The notes below the pieces were generated by a model. It was not told the origin of the DNA and did not search any database. It saw nothing but the letters and a program-made list of their open reading frames with translations. 64,000 bases of DNA, taken from contig JAOPKB010000001.1 of assembly GCA_025517485.1 (NCBI GenBank), positions 719,660 through 783,659 on the forward strand, read 5' to 3'. Position numbers and translations under genes: made by a program. Below are positions 33,923 through 43,304 of the stretch, piece after piece (positions within the stretch are counted from its first letter, which is position 1; each line of letters starts with the position of its first letter). Source of the stretch: Natronoglomus mannanivorans (GTDB lineage Archaea; Halobacteriota; Halobacteria; Halobacteriales; Natrialbaceae).

Positions 33923-35185
33923 ATGCCTTCACTTGATAAATCAGAACTCCATTCGCTTGTTATAGAGTCGATTGGCAATGACGTAGTTCAAAATAGTGGC
34001 GTCGATTCGGACCCCCCTTTCGAGGTGTACCTGGAGGAGGGAGAGCCCTCCAGATGCCGATTCTACATGTTCACTTTGACTTCAACTGGATCAGAACATC
34101 GATCAGAAGATGAATATCGAATCGACCTAAGATTGCCAAACCACGAGGGGGGAAATGTTTCCCCCGCGGCTCCAGACCGTTCAGGGGACTACTTGGTTCT
34201 AGTTGGCGGGTACAACCCGGAAAGAGAGGTATTCGCCTTCTGGGACGATGATTTGTATGAGAGTTACGGTTGGGTACGACATCTACAGATCAAAGAGGGA
34301 ACCCTCGACGAAGCGGAAACAAAAGGAGTCGGCTTTCAGCATCGTAACGGTGGTTCGGGGGGTGAAACCGTAATCGCAGCCAGGAAAGGCTCCCTTCGAC
34401 GCGCCGTTCAGATGCGGTATCGATTAGAACACACCCGGGACCTTCTTTCAGAGTATCTCCCGGGTGATTGGCGTAGCAACTCATCAGATGATGAATCAAT
34501 CCGGATTCATCGCTTCGAGCTTTTTGTTGACTGCTTCTTCACACAAACTGATCAAACACATACAGTTTCTGAACGATGTAATCGTGCCGAAGAACTCTCA
34601 TATAGTGTTTCATCTGATATTTTGGATCAGATTGGACTACCGGATAAGTCGGGACTATATGATATCTTGTCGAGAATGGGATCTGATTGGTTGGGAGAGC
34701 CTACACCGCATGAAATCGAAGCGGAACGTGATTCGGTCGAAGAACAGATTCCATCTGAACCAACACTCACTGAGGAACAAGAGGAGTTCAATGAGACTCA
34801 ACGCCGTGCACGAGACTCTGCATTCACTAAGGTAGTGAGAGGTGCCTACGACGAAAGATGTGCTGTCTGTGGGAGCAAACGGTTGTCACCTGCTGGGAAC
34901 CCTGAGATTGAGGCAGCGCACATCTTTCCGAAGAGTATGAATGGACGTGATCACGTTCAAAATGGTATTGCCCTCTGTAGACTCCATCACTGGGCCTTTG
35001 ATTGTGGGTGGATATCGCTCTCTGACGACTACGAGATCCTTGTCAAGGATGAATCGGGGCTAAACGGGTATGACGATTTCAGTCCGTTAGAGGGAGAGAG
35101 GATACACCTCCCTGAAGAGGACGACAAGAGACCACACCCCAAATTCCTTGCTGAACATCGGCAGATGAACGGATTTGACTCCTGA
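33923..35185 (+). CDS. HNH endonuclease, possible restriction enzyme
   Basis: The 420-residue protein ends in an HNH domain of about 85 residues. It contains CAVCGSKRL (zinc Cys pair), IEAAHIFPKSMNGRDHVQNG (first H) and ALCRLHHWAFDCGWISL (N/H and second zinc pair). The N-terminal 300 residues are beta-rich (YLVLVGGYNPEREVFAFWDD) and may recognise DNA. The neighbouring Dam-type methylase is convergent, its stop only 20 bases away, so the two look like a restriction-modification pair. A modification-dependent (type IV) enzyme is an alternative. The gene has lower GC than the chromosome. Confidence 0.82.
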   Translation: MPSLDKSELHSLVIESIGNDVVQNSGVDSDPPFEVYLEEGEPSRCRFYMFTLTSTGSEHRSEDEYRIDLRLPNHEGGNVSPAAPDRSGDYLVLVGGYNPEREVFAFWDDDLYESYGWVRHLQIKEGTLDEAETKGVGFQHRNGGSGGETVIAARKGSLRRAVQMRYRLEHTRDLLSEYLPGDWRSNSSDDESIRIHRFELFVDCFFTQTDQTHTVSERCNRAEELSYSVSSDILDQIGLPDKSGLYDILSRMGSDWLGEPTPHEIEAERDSVEEQIPSEPTLTEEQEEFNETQRRARDSAFTKVVRGAYDERCAVCGSKRLSPAGNPEIEAAHIFPKSMNGRDHVQNGIALCRLHHWAFDCGWISLSDDYEILVKDESGLNGYDDFSPLEGERIHLPEEDDKRPHPKFLAEHRQMNGFDS

Positions 35186-35205
35186 TCGCTACTGGACGAT
35201 CAAAC

Positions 35206-36048
35206 TCATTCGTCAGAAAGGCCCGAAAGCGTCGTTTGACTACCAGTCTGGAAAGAGCCCGCCTCGCTTGGATCGTAGTTCATCACAAGACGCTCAGTGA
35301 CTTCTGTGCTACGAGTCTCGTTATCATGCTGTTTGTTCATAAACTGGGAGCGGCCTTGCTCCACAACGTGGTATTTCTTCAACCGCTCGGGGAGTCGCTG
35401 GTAGGAGACTGCCCACTTTCCGTCCATTTCTTCGAGCGTATCGACGAATCGGTCGTGGTCGAACTCCCCATGGCGGTACAGAGCGTCGCCTTCATCAACA
35501 TACGGCGGATCAGCGTAGAAGAAGGTTTCCTCACTATCGAAGCGATCCATCAGGTCTGCATAATCAAGGTTCTCAATCTGGACGTTTTGGAACCTCTCAG
35601 CAAAACTATGGAGTTTCTCTGTCGCATTACGGAGCTTTCGAGCCTTATTCCGTTGGCTTGCGGATGCGAATCCCGATTTTGTTCGGTATTTCGAGGCGTA
35701 TTGAGAGTACCGGAGGTAAAAGAATCTCCCTGCCCGCTCAATGGGATCATCCGGTCGCTCGCCGGAATAGAAGTCCTCTTTCCATTCCTTGTGGAGATCC
35801 CTTGCGTACGGGGTTTTGTCAAGCCAATCAACCAGATCTTCTTCGTGGTCTCGTAGCACTTTGAAGAATTGAACAAGATCCCCGTCTCTGTCGTTGTAGA
35901 CCTCTGTGTGACTCTCTTCCTTTGTAACGAGGACAGCAGCACTCCCACCAAACACTTCGACGTAGCACTTGTGAGACGGGAAATGTTCGATGATCCAGGG
36001 AGCGAGATAGGCTTTCCCACCTGGATAGGGGAACACCGATTTAGTCAT
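35206..36048 (-). CDS. D12-class DNA N6-adenine methyltransferase (Dam type)
   Basis: The 280-residue product has all the Dam-family motifs: SAM loop FPYPGGKAYLAPWIIEHFP, YVEVFGGSAAVLVTKE (motif I), and the catalytic FFYADPPYVDEGDALYRHGE (DPPY). It ends with RLVMNYDPSEAGSF. It should methylate adenine in a short DNA site. The HNH endonuclease gene is convergent, with 20 bases between stops, suggesting host protection against that nuclease. The target sequence cannot be deduced; it need not be GATC. The gene belongs to the lower-GC insert. Confidence 0.92.
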   Translation of the reverse strand: MTKSVFPYPGGKAYLAPWIIEHFPSHKCYVEVFGGSAAVLVTKEESHTEVYNDRDGDLVQFFKVLRDHEEDLVDWLDKTPYARDLHKEWKEDFYSGERPDDPIERAGRFFYLRYSQYASKYRTKSGFASASQRNKARKLRNATEKLHSFAERFQNVQIENLDYADLMDRFDSEETFFYADPPYVDEGDALYRHGEFDHDRFVDTLEEMDGKWAVSYQRLPERLKKYHVVEQGRSQFMNKQHDNETRSTEVTERLVMNYDPSEAGSFQTGSQTTLSGLSDE

Positions 36049-36070
36049 ATGTCTCTCTTCTCAATACCCA

Positions 36071-36078
36071 TTTATAAC
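36071..36078 (-). promoter_or_regulatory. TATA box of the Dam-type methylase gene
   Basis: TTATAAA on the minus strand lies 23-30 bases before ATG 36,048. Confidence 0.6.
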
Positions 36079-36189
36079 ACTTCCACCATCAGAGGCACCT
36101 TGAGGGAAGGGGCTGCTAATTTATTGGATGGAGTCGTGGAGACTGCACACTTAAGGGGATAGTTCTGCATCCCTTTACTATACTGAATC

Positions 36190-38853
36190 ATGTCTGAACA
36201 ATCTGGATCGTCACCTGAGAAGTCTAAACGGACGGAACTTCCAATTGAGCGAGGTTTTCCTATCGAGCGCGTGAATGAGTTGGCCGAGCGAGAAGGGCGA
36301 GCGAAAATGTACTACCGCCCAATCTACACCATGCACAAATGGTGGGCCCGTCGTCTCGGGTGTGTCTTCCGAGCTATTTCGCTCTACTCGCTCCTTGACA
36401 ACCCAGATACAGTGGACGTGTTCGAGCCGGGCGACAATGGGGAGACGCTGGCGAGCTGGAATGAAGATGACTCTACCGAGTTAGATATTGCTTCCATTCT
36501 TGAACGGGTCGATATGGCGGATCCTGAGAGTCTTTGGCAGCTGTATCCAAAGGATGTCCGCGTTGAAGGTAAGAAAGTGCTCGATCCCTTCATGGGTGGT
36601 GGAACTTCACTGGTTGAAGCATCACGTTTCGGAGCAGAAGTGGTCGGGAATGATTTGAACCCTGTCGCTTGGTTCGTCACGAAGAAGGAGCTCGAAGCTG
36701 GCCAGACAGACGTAGATGAACTGGAAGATGCCTTCGAGAGAGTGAAGACAGATGTCGCCGAGGAGGTCACCCAGTACTACAAAACGCCCTGTCCTAACGG
36801 CGACCACGACGCAGATGTGATGTACAACTTCTGGGTGAAGGAATTAGACTGTGTCTCCTGCAGTCACACCGTACCGCTGTTCAAGGACTACAGAGTGGCC
36901 AAGGGCCGTTATGAGAACGACGATAAGTACAATGTCCTCTGTCCGGATTGTGGGGCGGTTACTTTAGTGGACGACTGGCAGTCTGAAAGCCTCTGCGATG
37001 CCTGTGGCCATAGTTTCATCCCGAAGAACGGGAATGTGTCGCGGGGTGGGAAGTACAACTGCCCTGACTGCGGTCAGAAGTACGCAATTACGGACGCCAT
37101 CCAAGAACAGGGCCCACCAGATCTTCGTCTTTACGCGGTCGAGTATTACTGCGACCACTGCGAATCCGCCGGTGGGGAACGAAGTGAATATAAGGGATAC
37201 AAACGCGTCGAAAAGGCGGACATCGAACTCCTGAATGAGGCAATAGAGGAATGGGAGAGTAGTGATGACCTCCAAAAGTACGTCCCCGACGAAAAAATCC
37301 CAGAAGGAGCAATTACTGCGTCCTCTGAGCTGGCTGGGAATGATGTCTTTGACCACGGATACGAGTACTGGACCGATATGCAAAACGAGCGTCAGTTGCT
37401 CTCAATTGCGAAGATTATGCGGTCTATCGAAGATGTGGATTCGCCGTTACGAGACTACCTCCTCCTGGCTCTAACGGACTCCCTCATGTTCCAGAATATG
37501 TTCTGTATCTACAACCAACCTGCAAACAAGGTTGAGGGCGTCTTCCGGATGAACTCGTTCGTCCCGACCTCAGAGGCTATTGAGAACAATGTCTGGGGCG
37601 CTTCAGCAGGTCGAGGTACGTTCTCAAACTCTGTTGATAAAGTGTTGAGCGGTGTTGAGTATGGATCTTCTCCGACGGAACGGTTCATTGAAGACGGGGA
37701 AACCCAGGAAACGGGAGAGTTCGCACAGTCAATTGGTGAGAACTTCTCTCTTCACCAAGGGGATATGCGGAACCTCGATTTCGAGGATGAATTTGATGCA
37801 GTGATTACTGACCCGCCATACTACGACAACATCATTTACTCAGAGGTCTCCGATTACTTTTACGTCTGGCAGAAGATTCTGCTTGAAGGTGAATACCCTG
37901 GATTTGACCACGATCAGACACCGCGCGCCGAATCAATCGTAACTAACCCGTACCTGGACAAAACAGTCGAGGACTTCGAAACCGAGATTGGGCAAGCCTT
38001 CGCTGTAATCCGACGAGCTCTAAAGGACGATGGGGTTCTGGCGTTCACCTATCACCACTCTGACTCAGAGTCGTGGGGCGAATTGCTTGCATCGTTATGT
38101 GCTAACGGATTCGAGGTCACAGCGACGTATCCAATTAGTGCGGACTCTAATAAATTCATCACGGGGGAGGCCGTGTCCTTCGACATTGCCGTCGTTGCTC
38201 GGCCTATCGATGAGACGGACCCGGCGTCGTGGAACTCCCTCCGCCGCGATATCTACCGCACGGCTCGACGTACTCGTAAGCAGCTCGAAGAGAACCGCGA
38301 CCTCTCCCGCGGCGACATCGGCGTGATGGAGATGGGCGCGTGTTTCCGCGAATACTCCAAGCACCACGGGAAGGTGCAGCGCGACGGCGAGATCATGAGC
38401 GCGAAGGAGGTCGTCCAGGAGATCTACGGCATCATCCAGGAGGCCAGCGACATCGGCGTCGAGGACGTGTTCATCGATCTGCTTGACTCATCGAACCCGT
38501 CCTTCGACGACGTCAACAAGCTCTGTCGCGGGACGAACGCCAAGCCCGAGGAGCTCAAGGAGATGCGCTTGTATAACCAGGACGACGGCTTCGAACTCGG
38601 CACCTGGGACAACGAGAAGCGCCAGGCGTACATCCAGGAGCGTGTCAATGGCGACGGCGGCGACCACCTCTCGAACCTCGACAAGCTCCAGTTCCTCCGG
38701 TACCGCTATGAGAAGGGGCAGGCAGTCCAGAATTACGTCGAGAAGTGGGACGTCGATGACGACCTGCGCGAACTCGCGGGACGGCTCGCTGACGTGACTG
38801 AGGACGACACGTACACGCGCGTGCTCGGAGACCGAGACATCACGAGTTACTAA
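36190..38853 (+). CDS. DUF1156 zinc-ribbon adenine DNA methyltransferase (COG1743)
   Basis: The 887-residue product begins with the DUF1156 block (LPIERGFPIERVNELAEREG, YYRPIYTMHKWWARRLG). It then has SAM motif I DPFMGGGTSLVEASRFGAEV, several zinc ribbons in residues 198-325 (CPNGDH, CVSC, CPDCGA, CDACGH, CPDCGQ, CDHC), and the catalytic VITDPPYYDNIIYSEVSDYF near residue 540. This is an N6-adenine or N4-cytosine methylase found with DUF499 ATPases in archaeal defence loci. It would mark self DNA or act with the ATPase. GC rises sharply from about 38,210, so the last 200 residues may come from a different allele. Confidence 0.93.
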   Translation: MSEQSGSSPEKSKRTELPIERGFPIERVNELAEREGRAKMYYRPIYTMHKWWARRLGCVFRAISLYSLLDNPDTVDVFEPGDNGETLASWNEDDSTELDIASILERVDMADPESLWQLYPKDVRVEGKKVLDPFMGGGTSLVEASRFGAEVVGNDLNPVAWFVTKKELEAGQTDVDELEDAFERVKTDVAEEVTQYYKTPCPNGDHDADVMYNFWVKELDCVSCSHTVPLFKDYRVAKGRYENDDKYNVLCPDCGAVTLVDDWQSESLCDACGHSFIPKNGNVSRGGKYNCPDCGQKYAITDAIQEQGPPDLRLYAVEYYCDHCESAGGERSEYKGYKRVEKADIELLNEAIEEWESSDDLQKYVPDEKIPEGAITASSELAGNDVFDHGYEYWTDMQNERQLLSIAKIMRSIEDVDSPLRDYLLLALTDSLMFQNMFCIYNQPANKVEGVFRMNSFVPTSEAIENNVWGASAGRGTFSNSVDKVLSGVEYGSSPTERFIEDGETQETGEFAQSIGENFSLHQGDMRNLDFEDEFDAVITDPPYYDNIIYSEVSDYFYVWQKILLEGEYPGFDHDQTPRAESIVTNPYLDKTVEDFETEIGQAFAVIRRALKDDGVLAFTYHHSDSESWGELLASLCANGFEVTATYPISADSNKFITGEAVSFDIAVVARPIDETDPASWNSLRRDIYRTARRTRKQLEENRDLSRGDIGVMEMGACFREYSKHHGKVQRDGEIMSAKEVVQEIYGIIQEASDIGVEDVFIDLLDSSNPSFDDVNKLCRGTNAKPEELKEMRLYNQDDGFELGTWDNEKRQAYIQERVNGDGGDHLSNLDKLQFLRYRYEKGQAVQNYVEKWDVDDDLRELAGRLADVTEDDTYTRVLGDRDITSY

Positions 38854-38855
38854 CC

Positions 38856-39239
38856 ATGGCAGGACCAGGCCAAATCCCCGGACGATACAACATAATCGTC
38901 GAAGGGGAATACGACGTGTTCGACCACCAAATGCCGGTCGAGGAGTTCATCAAGCGTCTCAAAGACGACGACGTGCCAGACAAGGTCACCGTGGTCGGAC
39001 TGGGTGATGCGTTCGAGGACGGTGACTTGGCAGACAAACTCGCTCGTTCAATGGATCGACGAGCGAACGACCTAGAGTATCAAAGCCCGACCGTCCAGTT
39101 CGTCGTCGAAGGGTCGTTCCACCGAAGCGGAAAGACCTACGATCTTCGCTACAACGACGCATTACACTCCCTGCAACAGGTCTTCGGCCCGCAACTCGAA
39201 CGGAAAGAACAGGGAGACTGGCTCATAGCACCGTTTTAG
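38856..39239 (+). CDS. uncharacterised 127-residue protein of the methylase operon
   Basis: It starts two bases after the methylase stop, so co-translation is likely. The N-terminus GRYNIIVEGEYDVFDHQMPV precedes a basic helix and EDGDLADKLARSMDRRANDL. The C-terminal half is strand-rich with FVVEGSFHRSGKTYDLRYND and FGPQLERKEQGDWLIAPF. I recognise no domain or catalytic motif. Its fixed place suggests a subunit of the defence complex, which is inference. Confidence 0.75.
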   Translation: MAGPGQIPGRYNIIVEGEYDVFDHQMPVEEFIKRLKDDDVPDKVTVVGLGDAFEDGDLADKLARSMDRRANDLEYQSPTVQFVVEGSFHRSGKTYDLRYNDALHSLQQVFGPQLERKEQGDWLIAPF

Positions 39240-39312
39240 TCGGCGATCAGGTTTGAGCCACAACTGTTCTTCACCGGTACTGATTAGACGCTTCAGATAG
39301 GAGACGAAACAA

Positions 39313-40380
39313 ATGGGTGTCTTCGAAGTCGAACCGCAGGAGTTCCCCGACCGGGTGAGCTTCAATCATTACCTGGCGGAACATTACGACACCCTCATCG
39401 AGAACGATCTCTACGTTATCGCTGGTCTGACTGAATACTCCCGAGAGGATTTCCTTGACCTGCTCAGGAACGACGGCTACGAGATCGTTGAGGACTACGG
39501 AGGAATCCAAAAGATCCGCTGTGACTACGGCGGTCACCGGCCAGCGGAGTTCTACCTCTCTTACGACATTGAAGATAACGTCATCTTGTTCTACACGGAC
39601 ATGCGGAAGACCGAGGAAGTAGAGAATACCATCGAGCCATTCTTGGAGAACAAGCCTGGTGTCCACTACCTGTACATCAGTCCCAGTCTCCTCCAAGAAA
39701 TCCGGGAGAAGATTGTCTCCGAAGACCCTGCTACTGAGATCACCGAGTTCGTTGCCAAGCGGACAGAGCGCACTGAGACAAGTGCTCGATTCCGGCCAGA
39801 GGAATGGCGCACGATCAATTACTACGGCAGAGATGGGCTTGAGAGTCTTCGTGAAATGGAAGAACACTACGGGGTACTCCCACGCATTATGGAGTTCAAC
39901 GTCCCCGGTGATCTTTGCTTCCGTATTAACCACGAGGGAGTGTTCAAGCTCAAGAACGGTAGCCTGAAACGCCTCTTCAAGCACATCGAAACCTGTATCG
40001 AAGAAGCGCTCAAGGTGAAACAGGCGTACGAGCGCACCGACTTCGAGATGATTACAGCTTCTGCCCAGCTTGAAGTCCCTACCTCCGAACCAGCGGCAAT
40101 CACACTGAACAATCGGATCCGATACCACGAGCTTGACGGATTGAAGGACAGTATGCAGGATCGGGACTACGTACTTGTTGGGTCGTACTCTGAGGAGGGG
40201 TCGCTGTATTTCACCACCGAGGTTATCGACCAAGTCAAAAACAGCACATTCCGGATCAAAGCAAACGAAGATCAAATCAGAATCTTCCCACAGGACGAAA
40301 GCGACCTCGGGACCTTCTACCGGTTTTACGAGTTCATCCAAGACAGCGTCGATGAAAGCGCTGAACTAGCACCAGCATAG
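39313..40380 (+). CDS. uncharacterised 355-residue protein of the defence operon
   Basis: No known family is evident. The protein has several mixed strand/helix blocks: EFYLSYDIEDNVILFYTDMR, GVHYLYISPSLLQEIREKIV, RIMEFNVPGDLCFRINHEGV, LFKHIETCIEEALKVKQAYE. No membrane segment or zinc cluster is visible. Its stop is three bases from the next ATG, so it is probably translated with the nuclease-like gene. It lies 73 bases after the 127-residue gene, on the same strand. A role in the same system is inferred from the tight operon. Confidence 0.75.
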   Translation: MGVFEVEPQEFPDRVSFNHYLAEHYDTLIENDLYVIAGLTEYSREDFLDLLRNDGYEIVEDYGGIQKIRCDYGGHRPAEFYLSYDIEDNVILFYTDMRKTEEVENTIEPFLENKPGVHYLYISPSLLQEIREKIVSEDPATEITEFVAKRTERTETSARFRPEEWRTINYYGRDGLESLREMEEHYGVLPRIMEFNVPGDLCFRINHEGVFKLKNGSLKRLFKHIETCIEEALKVKQAYERTDFEMITASAQLEVPTSEPAAITLNNRIRYHELDGLKDSMQDRDYVLVGSYSEEGSLYFTTEVIDQVKNSTFRIKANEDQIRIFPQDESDLGTFYRFYEFIQDSVDESAELAPA

Positions 40381-40383
40381 CGT

Positions 40384-41529
40384 ATGACGGTCGATGAGTT
40401 GGACGATGAAGAGGTCCGCAAGCAGTACTCGATTATCATCGACCGCGTTCCCTCCTACAAGGAACGAAAGGCGGAGTACGAAGATGAGCTCCAGAGTGAT
40501 GACGAGGTAGTTGAGAACGCAAGAAAGGAGGTAGAGGCAGGGATTCGAAACGGGCGAAAGCACGACAATCTCCTTACGTCTACAATCTCGGCGTTCCTCC
40601 CGAACGGTACTGTTCAACAACAAACGGGCTGGACATTTCGGGGTGCAGAACCACTGTCTGAGTATAATGAGCCGAATGCTGATGCCATCTTCTGTAATCC
40701 CGATCGGAACCTCGCTCTTATTGTTGAATGTAAGACCAGCCTCTCCTCACCGGGGAACGCTCTAACCCAGATCTATGACGCAGCTGACGCAGTCCGTGAA
40801 TACCGTGATGAACTTTCGGAGAACATCGGGATGGAGATCGAGCAGCTCGAAACAGCAATTTGTGTTCCTGGTTACCTTGACGAACAATTAGCGCAACGAA
40901 TTGAGCACGAGGAGCAGAACGGCGACGCTCGGGAACAAGTCTACGTGTGGAGATGGCACTATCTGAAGGAGGGTGAACGGATTGATCTCTTCACAAGTTT
41001 TGACAACCGAACTCGTTCCGAAGCTACGCACGACAGTGAACTCACTCAGGTTCTGAACTCGGGCGTCGAAATAACAAAGGAGAGGCAGGCGACACCATCG
41101 TTCTTCCCGTCTTCGCACACCTTCCACATCATGGAAGCGGCGGTATCGCAGCTCCTAAAGAAGCGACTCAGGAACGAAGGTCCGCTGAGAGAATTCACCG
41201 ATACGGAGTTACATAACATCCTGACTTCTCAGCGTCATCTCCCCCATTACAACGCAAACGAGATTGGTACACGAATTTACGATGGCCTGATGGATCGACT
41301 AGAGTCGGATAATCTGGTCACGACCATCGACCGAGAAGAAACCGAACTCACGGCGGGTGAGAAGTTCTATCGCTACCGGGTACGGGGCCGTTCCGTCGAA
41401 ACGGTACTGAGAAATCTGCAGGAGAAATATCGAACAAAAGCGATTGACCGGAAAATCGAAATCAAGGCCATGAGGGAGGTCATCGAAGAGTTTGACGAAG
41501 ACCAGAGTTCATTAGGTGACTTCGGATGA
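40384..41529 (+). CDS. predicted PD-(D/E)XK nuclease-like protein
   Basis: The 381-residue protein has a PD-(D/E)XK-like signature at about residues 99-118: NADAIFCNPDRNLALIVECK, with Asp, then E-x-K on the next strand. The glutamine/tyrosine helix following (ALTQIYDAADAVREYRDELS) also suits this nuclease fold. The C-terminal 120 residues look like a winged-helix region (LHNILTSQRHLPHYNANEIG). It may be the cleaving effector of the operon. It is convergent with the McrC gene, separated by 14 bases. Motif-based, no homologue recognised. Confidence 0.7.
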   Translation: MTVDELDDEEVRKQYSIIIDRVPSYKERKAEYEDELQSDDEVVENARKEVEAGIRNGRKHDNLLTSTISAFLPNGTVQQQTGWTFRGAEPLSEYNEPNADAIFCNPDRNLALIVECKTSLSSPGNALTQIYDAADAVREYRDELSENIGMEIEQLETAICVPGYLDEQLAQRIEHEEQNGDAREQVYVWRWHYLKEGERIDLFTSFDNRTRSEATHDSELTQVLNSGVEITKERQATPSFFPSSHTFHIMEAAVSQLLKKRLRNEGPLREFTDTELHNILTSQRHLPHYNANEIGTRIYDGLMDRLESDNLVTTIDREETELTAGEKFYRYRVRGRSVETVLRNLQEKYRTKAIDRKIEIKAMREVIEEFDEDQSSLGDFG

Positions 41530-41543
41530 GCTGAGTTGAATCA

Positions 41544-43304
41544 CTACAGTAGCTTTAGAGGCCCTTCTTTCTCCACATCACCGGATCCGTTCTGGAGGAA
41601 GTATAGGTCAATCCACTCCTGACCGTGCTCACGACAGAACACCGGCACGCAAGTCGTTGTGTGTTCGTAGCGCTGTTCACAGCGCGTCTCGATCTGTTCT
41701 CGCGTCCAGTCGCCGTCTTGCTCTAAGTCGTATCGATTACGGACCTCCCAGGAGTACTCGTCGGCAGCAGCCTTGAGGACGCGAAGCGAGAAGTCCCGCG
41801 TGTCCTTGAACGTGAACGGACCGCTCATCGACTTCGCATCGCTCAGATCGATTTCTTCGATACCATCGAGGCACAGTCGGTTCTCAGCGACGGCGCGGAA
41901 GGCTTCGAGTTCGGGAGACCTCTCCACGAGTACGTCGTGTAGATAATTCTGGACGACATCGCCGTATCCGTCCAAGGTGAACTCCAGCTCGGGAGAGACA
42001 ATCTGCAGTTCAGCTCCAGTTTGAGTGACCTGGCGACGCTTCGGTTCGAGAAGCGGGCACAAGAACGCCAGTCGATCAGAATGAAGGAGGTAGGCGTAGC
42101 TGAACAGCCGCGACCGGGACGGTGATTCCTTAACCGGGTCGTGGCCTTCCGCATAGTACTTCGAGTCCAGCACAGCCAGTGTCTCGTCGCCCTCCTGGAG
42201 CGCGTGGTCCGGTTCGTGGTATATCTGTCCTTCCCCCTCGAACGGATTCACGGACGGTGATCGGACGGGAGTCACGTCGTCGAGGTCGCCTAGGTGGTCA
42301 TAAGACTTGATGTACGAGAGTTCGCGCTCGATGACGACCTGAGAGTACTGCTCGAACAGCGACTCCATATTCAGGACGTAGTCCACAACAAGCTCTCGTG
42401 GGCCGTCACGGAGTTGCTGGCCGAGCGACGACGACATCACCGCCTTGGCGACGTCGAACGCCTTCTGGTAGTACCGTCGCTGCTTCGGAAGGTCGCTAAG
42501 CGAGAGGCGTCGATACGCATCCATCCGGTCTAACCCGCTGGTGACCCCCATACTCTCCAGACGCTCCACCTCTCGGTGAACTTCCGAGAAGATGCGGTCG
42601 TACGCAGGGTGATCGTTCTCGTGAGAGTTCTGCCGGAAGAGCCGAAGCAGCGTCTTTCCAGCGAAGTGGAGCAGCGAGTTCGCAGCGTTGTCGTACTCAG
42701 TCTCGTTGCGGATCCAGTGTGGCTCCAGTGTCCCGCGAGCGTGGTTCAAAAGTGTCTGTTCGACGTCGATCTCGCCCCGTCCATCCAGACTGTCGAGCCG
42801 ACGGATGACCAAGTCGCGGATGTACCCCTGTCGGTGAATCGTCTCTAATCCGTCGAGGTAGTTGATCGCCAGCACCACGAACACATCGTCGAGGTGGATG
42901 TCGTCGGAGAGGAAGTCCTGGAGTGGAATGCCGTGGTACTCGATGGATCGGTTCTGGTCGTAGACCGCCAGCAGCATATCGAAGATGTGCTCCCAGTCGA
43001 TCTTCGGATCGACCTGAACCTTTGACGACGGTGTGAGGCTCACGACGCCGATGATGTCCGTCGCTTCGACGTGGAGTACCTCGTTCTCGTCGCCGTCTAC
43101 GGTGACCGTTACGACCTCGTACTCCTGCTCGCCGTCGAGTGCCGCCTGGCTCTTCGTGAAGACGCCGGGACTCTGCTGTGTGAAGGACGCGCGACGAAGC
43201 TGGTCCCCGATGGACGACGGACATCCCTCTATCCGGATCTCCCCGCGCTCAGGGACGTTGAAGGTATCTTGCCCGTACTCGTAAACTTCGTCAACGGTGC
43301 TCAT
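41544..43304 (-). CDS. mcrC: McrC-family nuclease subunit
   Basis: The 586-residue product resembles McrC of McrBC, the endonuclease partner of the GTPase/ATPase McrB that cleaves modified DNA. Seen are the N-terminal linking domain, YHGIPLQDFLSDDIHLDDVF and the block NSLLHFAGKTLLRLF. The C-terminal nuclease core has a D-x-K-like pair in LAVLDSKYYAEGHDP, the PD-(D/E)XK active site. Its ATG overlaps the McrB stop (TAATG, 43,302-43,306), so the two are coupled. It is longer than E. coli McrC, as usual for archaeal forms. Its target may be modified or glycosylated cytosine; that is inference. Confidence 0.85.
   Translation of the reverse strand: MSTVDEVYEYGQDTFNVPERGEIRIEGCPSSIGDQLRRASFTQQSPGVFTKSQAALDGEQEYEVVTVTVDGDENEVLHVEATDIIGVVSLTPSSKVQVDPKIDWEHIFDMLLAVYDQNRSIEYHGIPLQDFLSDDIHLDDVFVVLAINYLDGLETIHRQGYIRDLVIRRLDSLDGRGEIDVEQTLLNHARGTLEPHWIRNETEYDNAANSLLHFAGKTLLRLFRQNSHENDHPAYDRIFSEVHREVERLESMGVTSGLDRMDAYRRLSLSDLPKQRRYYQKAFDVAKAVMSSSLGQQLRDGPRELVVDYVLNMESLFEQYSQVVIERELSYIKSYDHLGDLDDVTPVRSPSVNPFEGEGQIYHEPDHALQEGDETLAVLDSKYYAEGHDPVKESPSRSRLFSYAYLLHSDRLAFLCPLLEPKRRQVTQTGAELQIVSPELEFTLDGYGDVVQNYLHDVLVERSPELEAFRAVAENRLCLDGIEEIDLSDAKSMSGPFTFKDTRDFSLRVLKAAADEYSWEVRNRYDLEQDGDWTREQIETRCEQRYEHTTTCVPVFCREHGQEWIDLYFLQNGSGDVEKEGPLKLL

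Noticed and set aside
39271..40341. 356-residue leftward frame opposite the 355-residue gene
   Set aside because: Nearly exact antisense overlap; the plus-strand frame has the tight operon spacing, so I kept that one. This choice rests on context.
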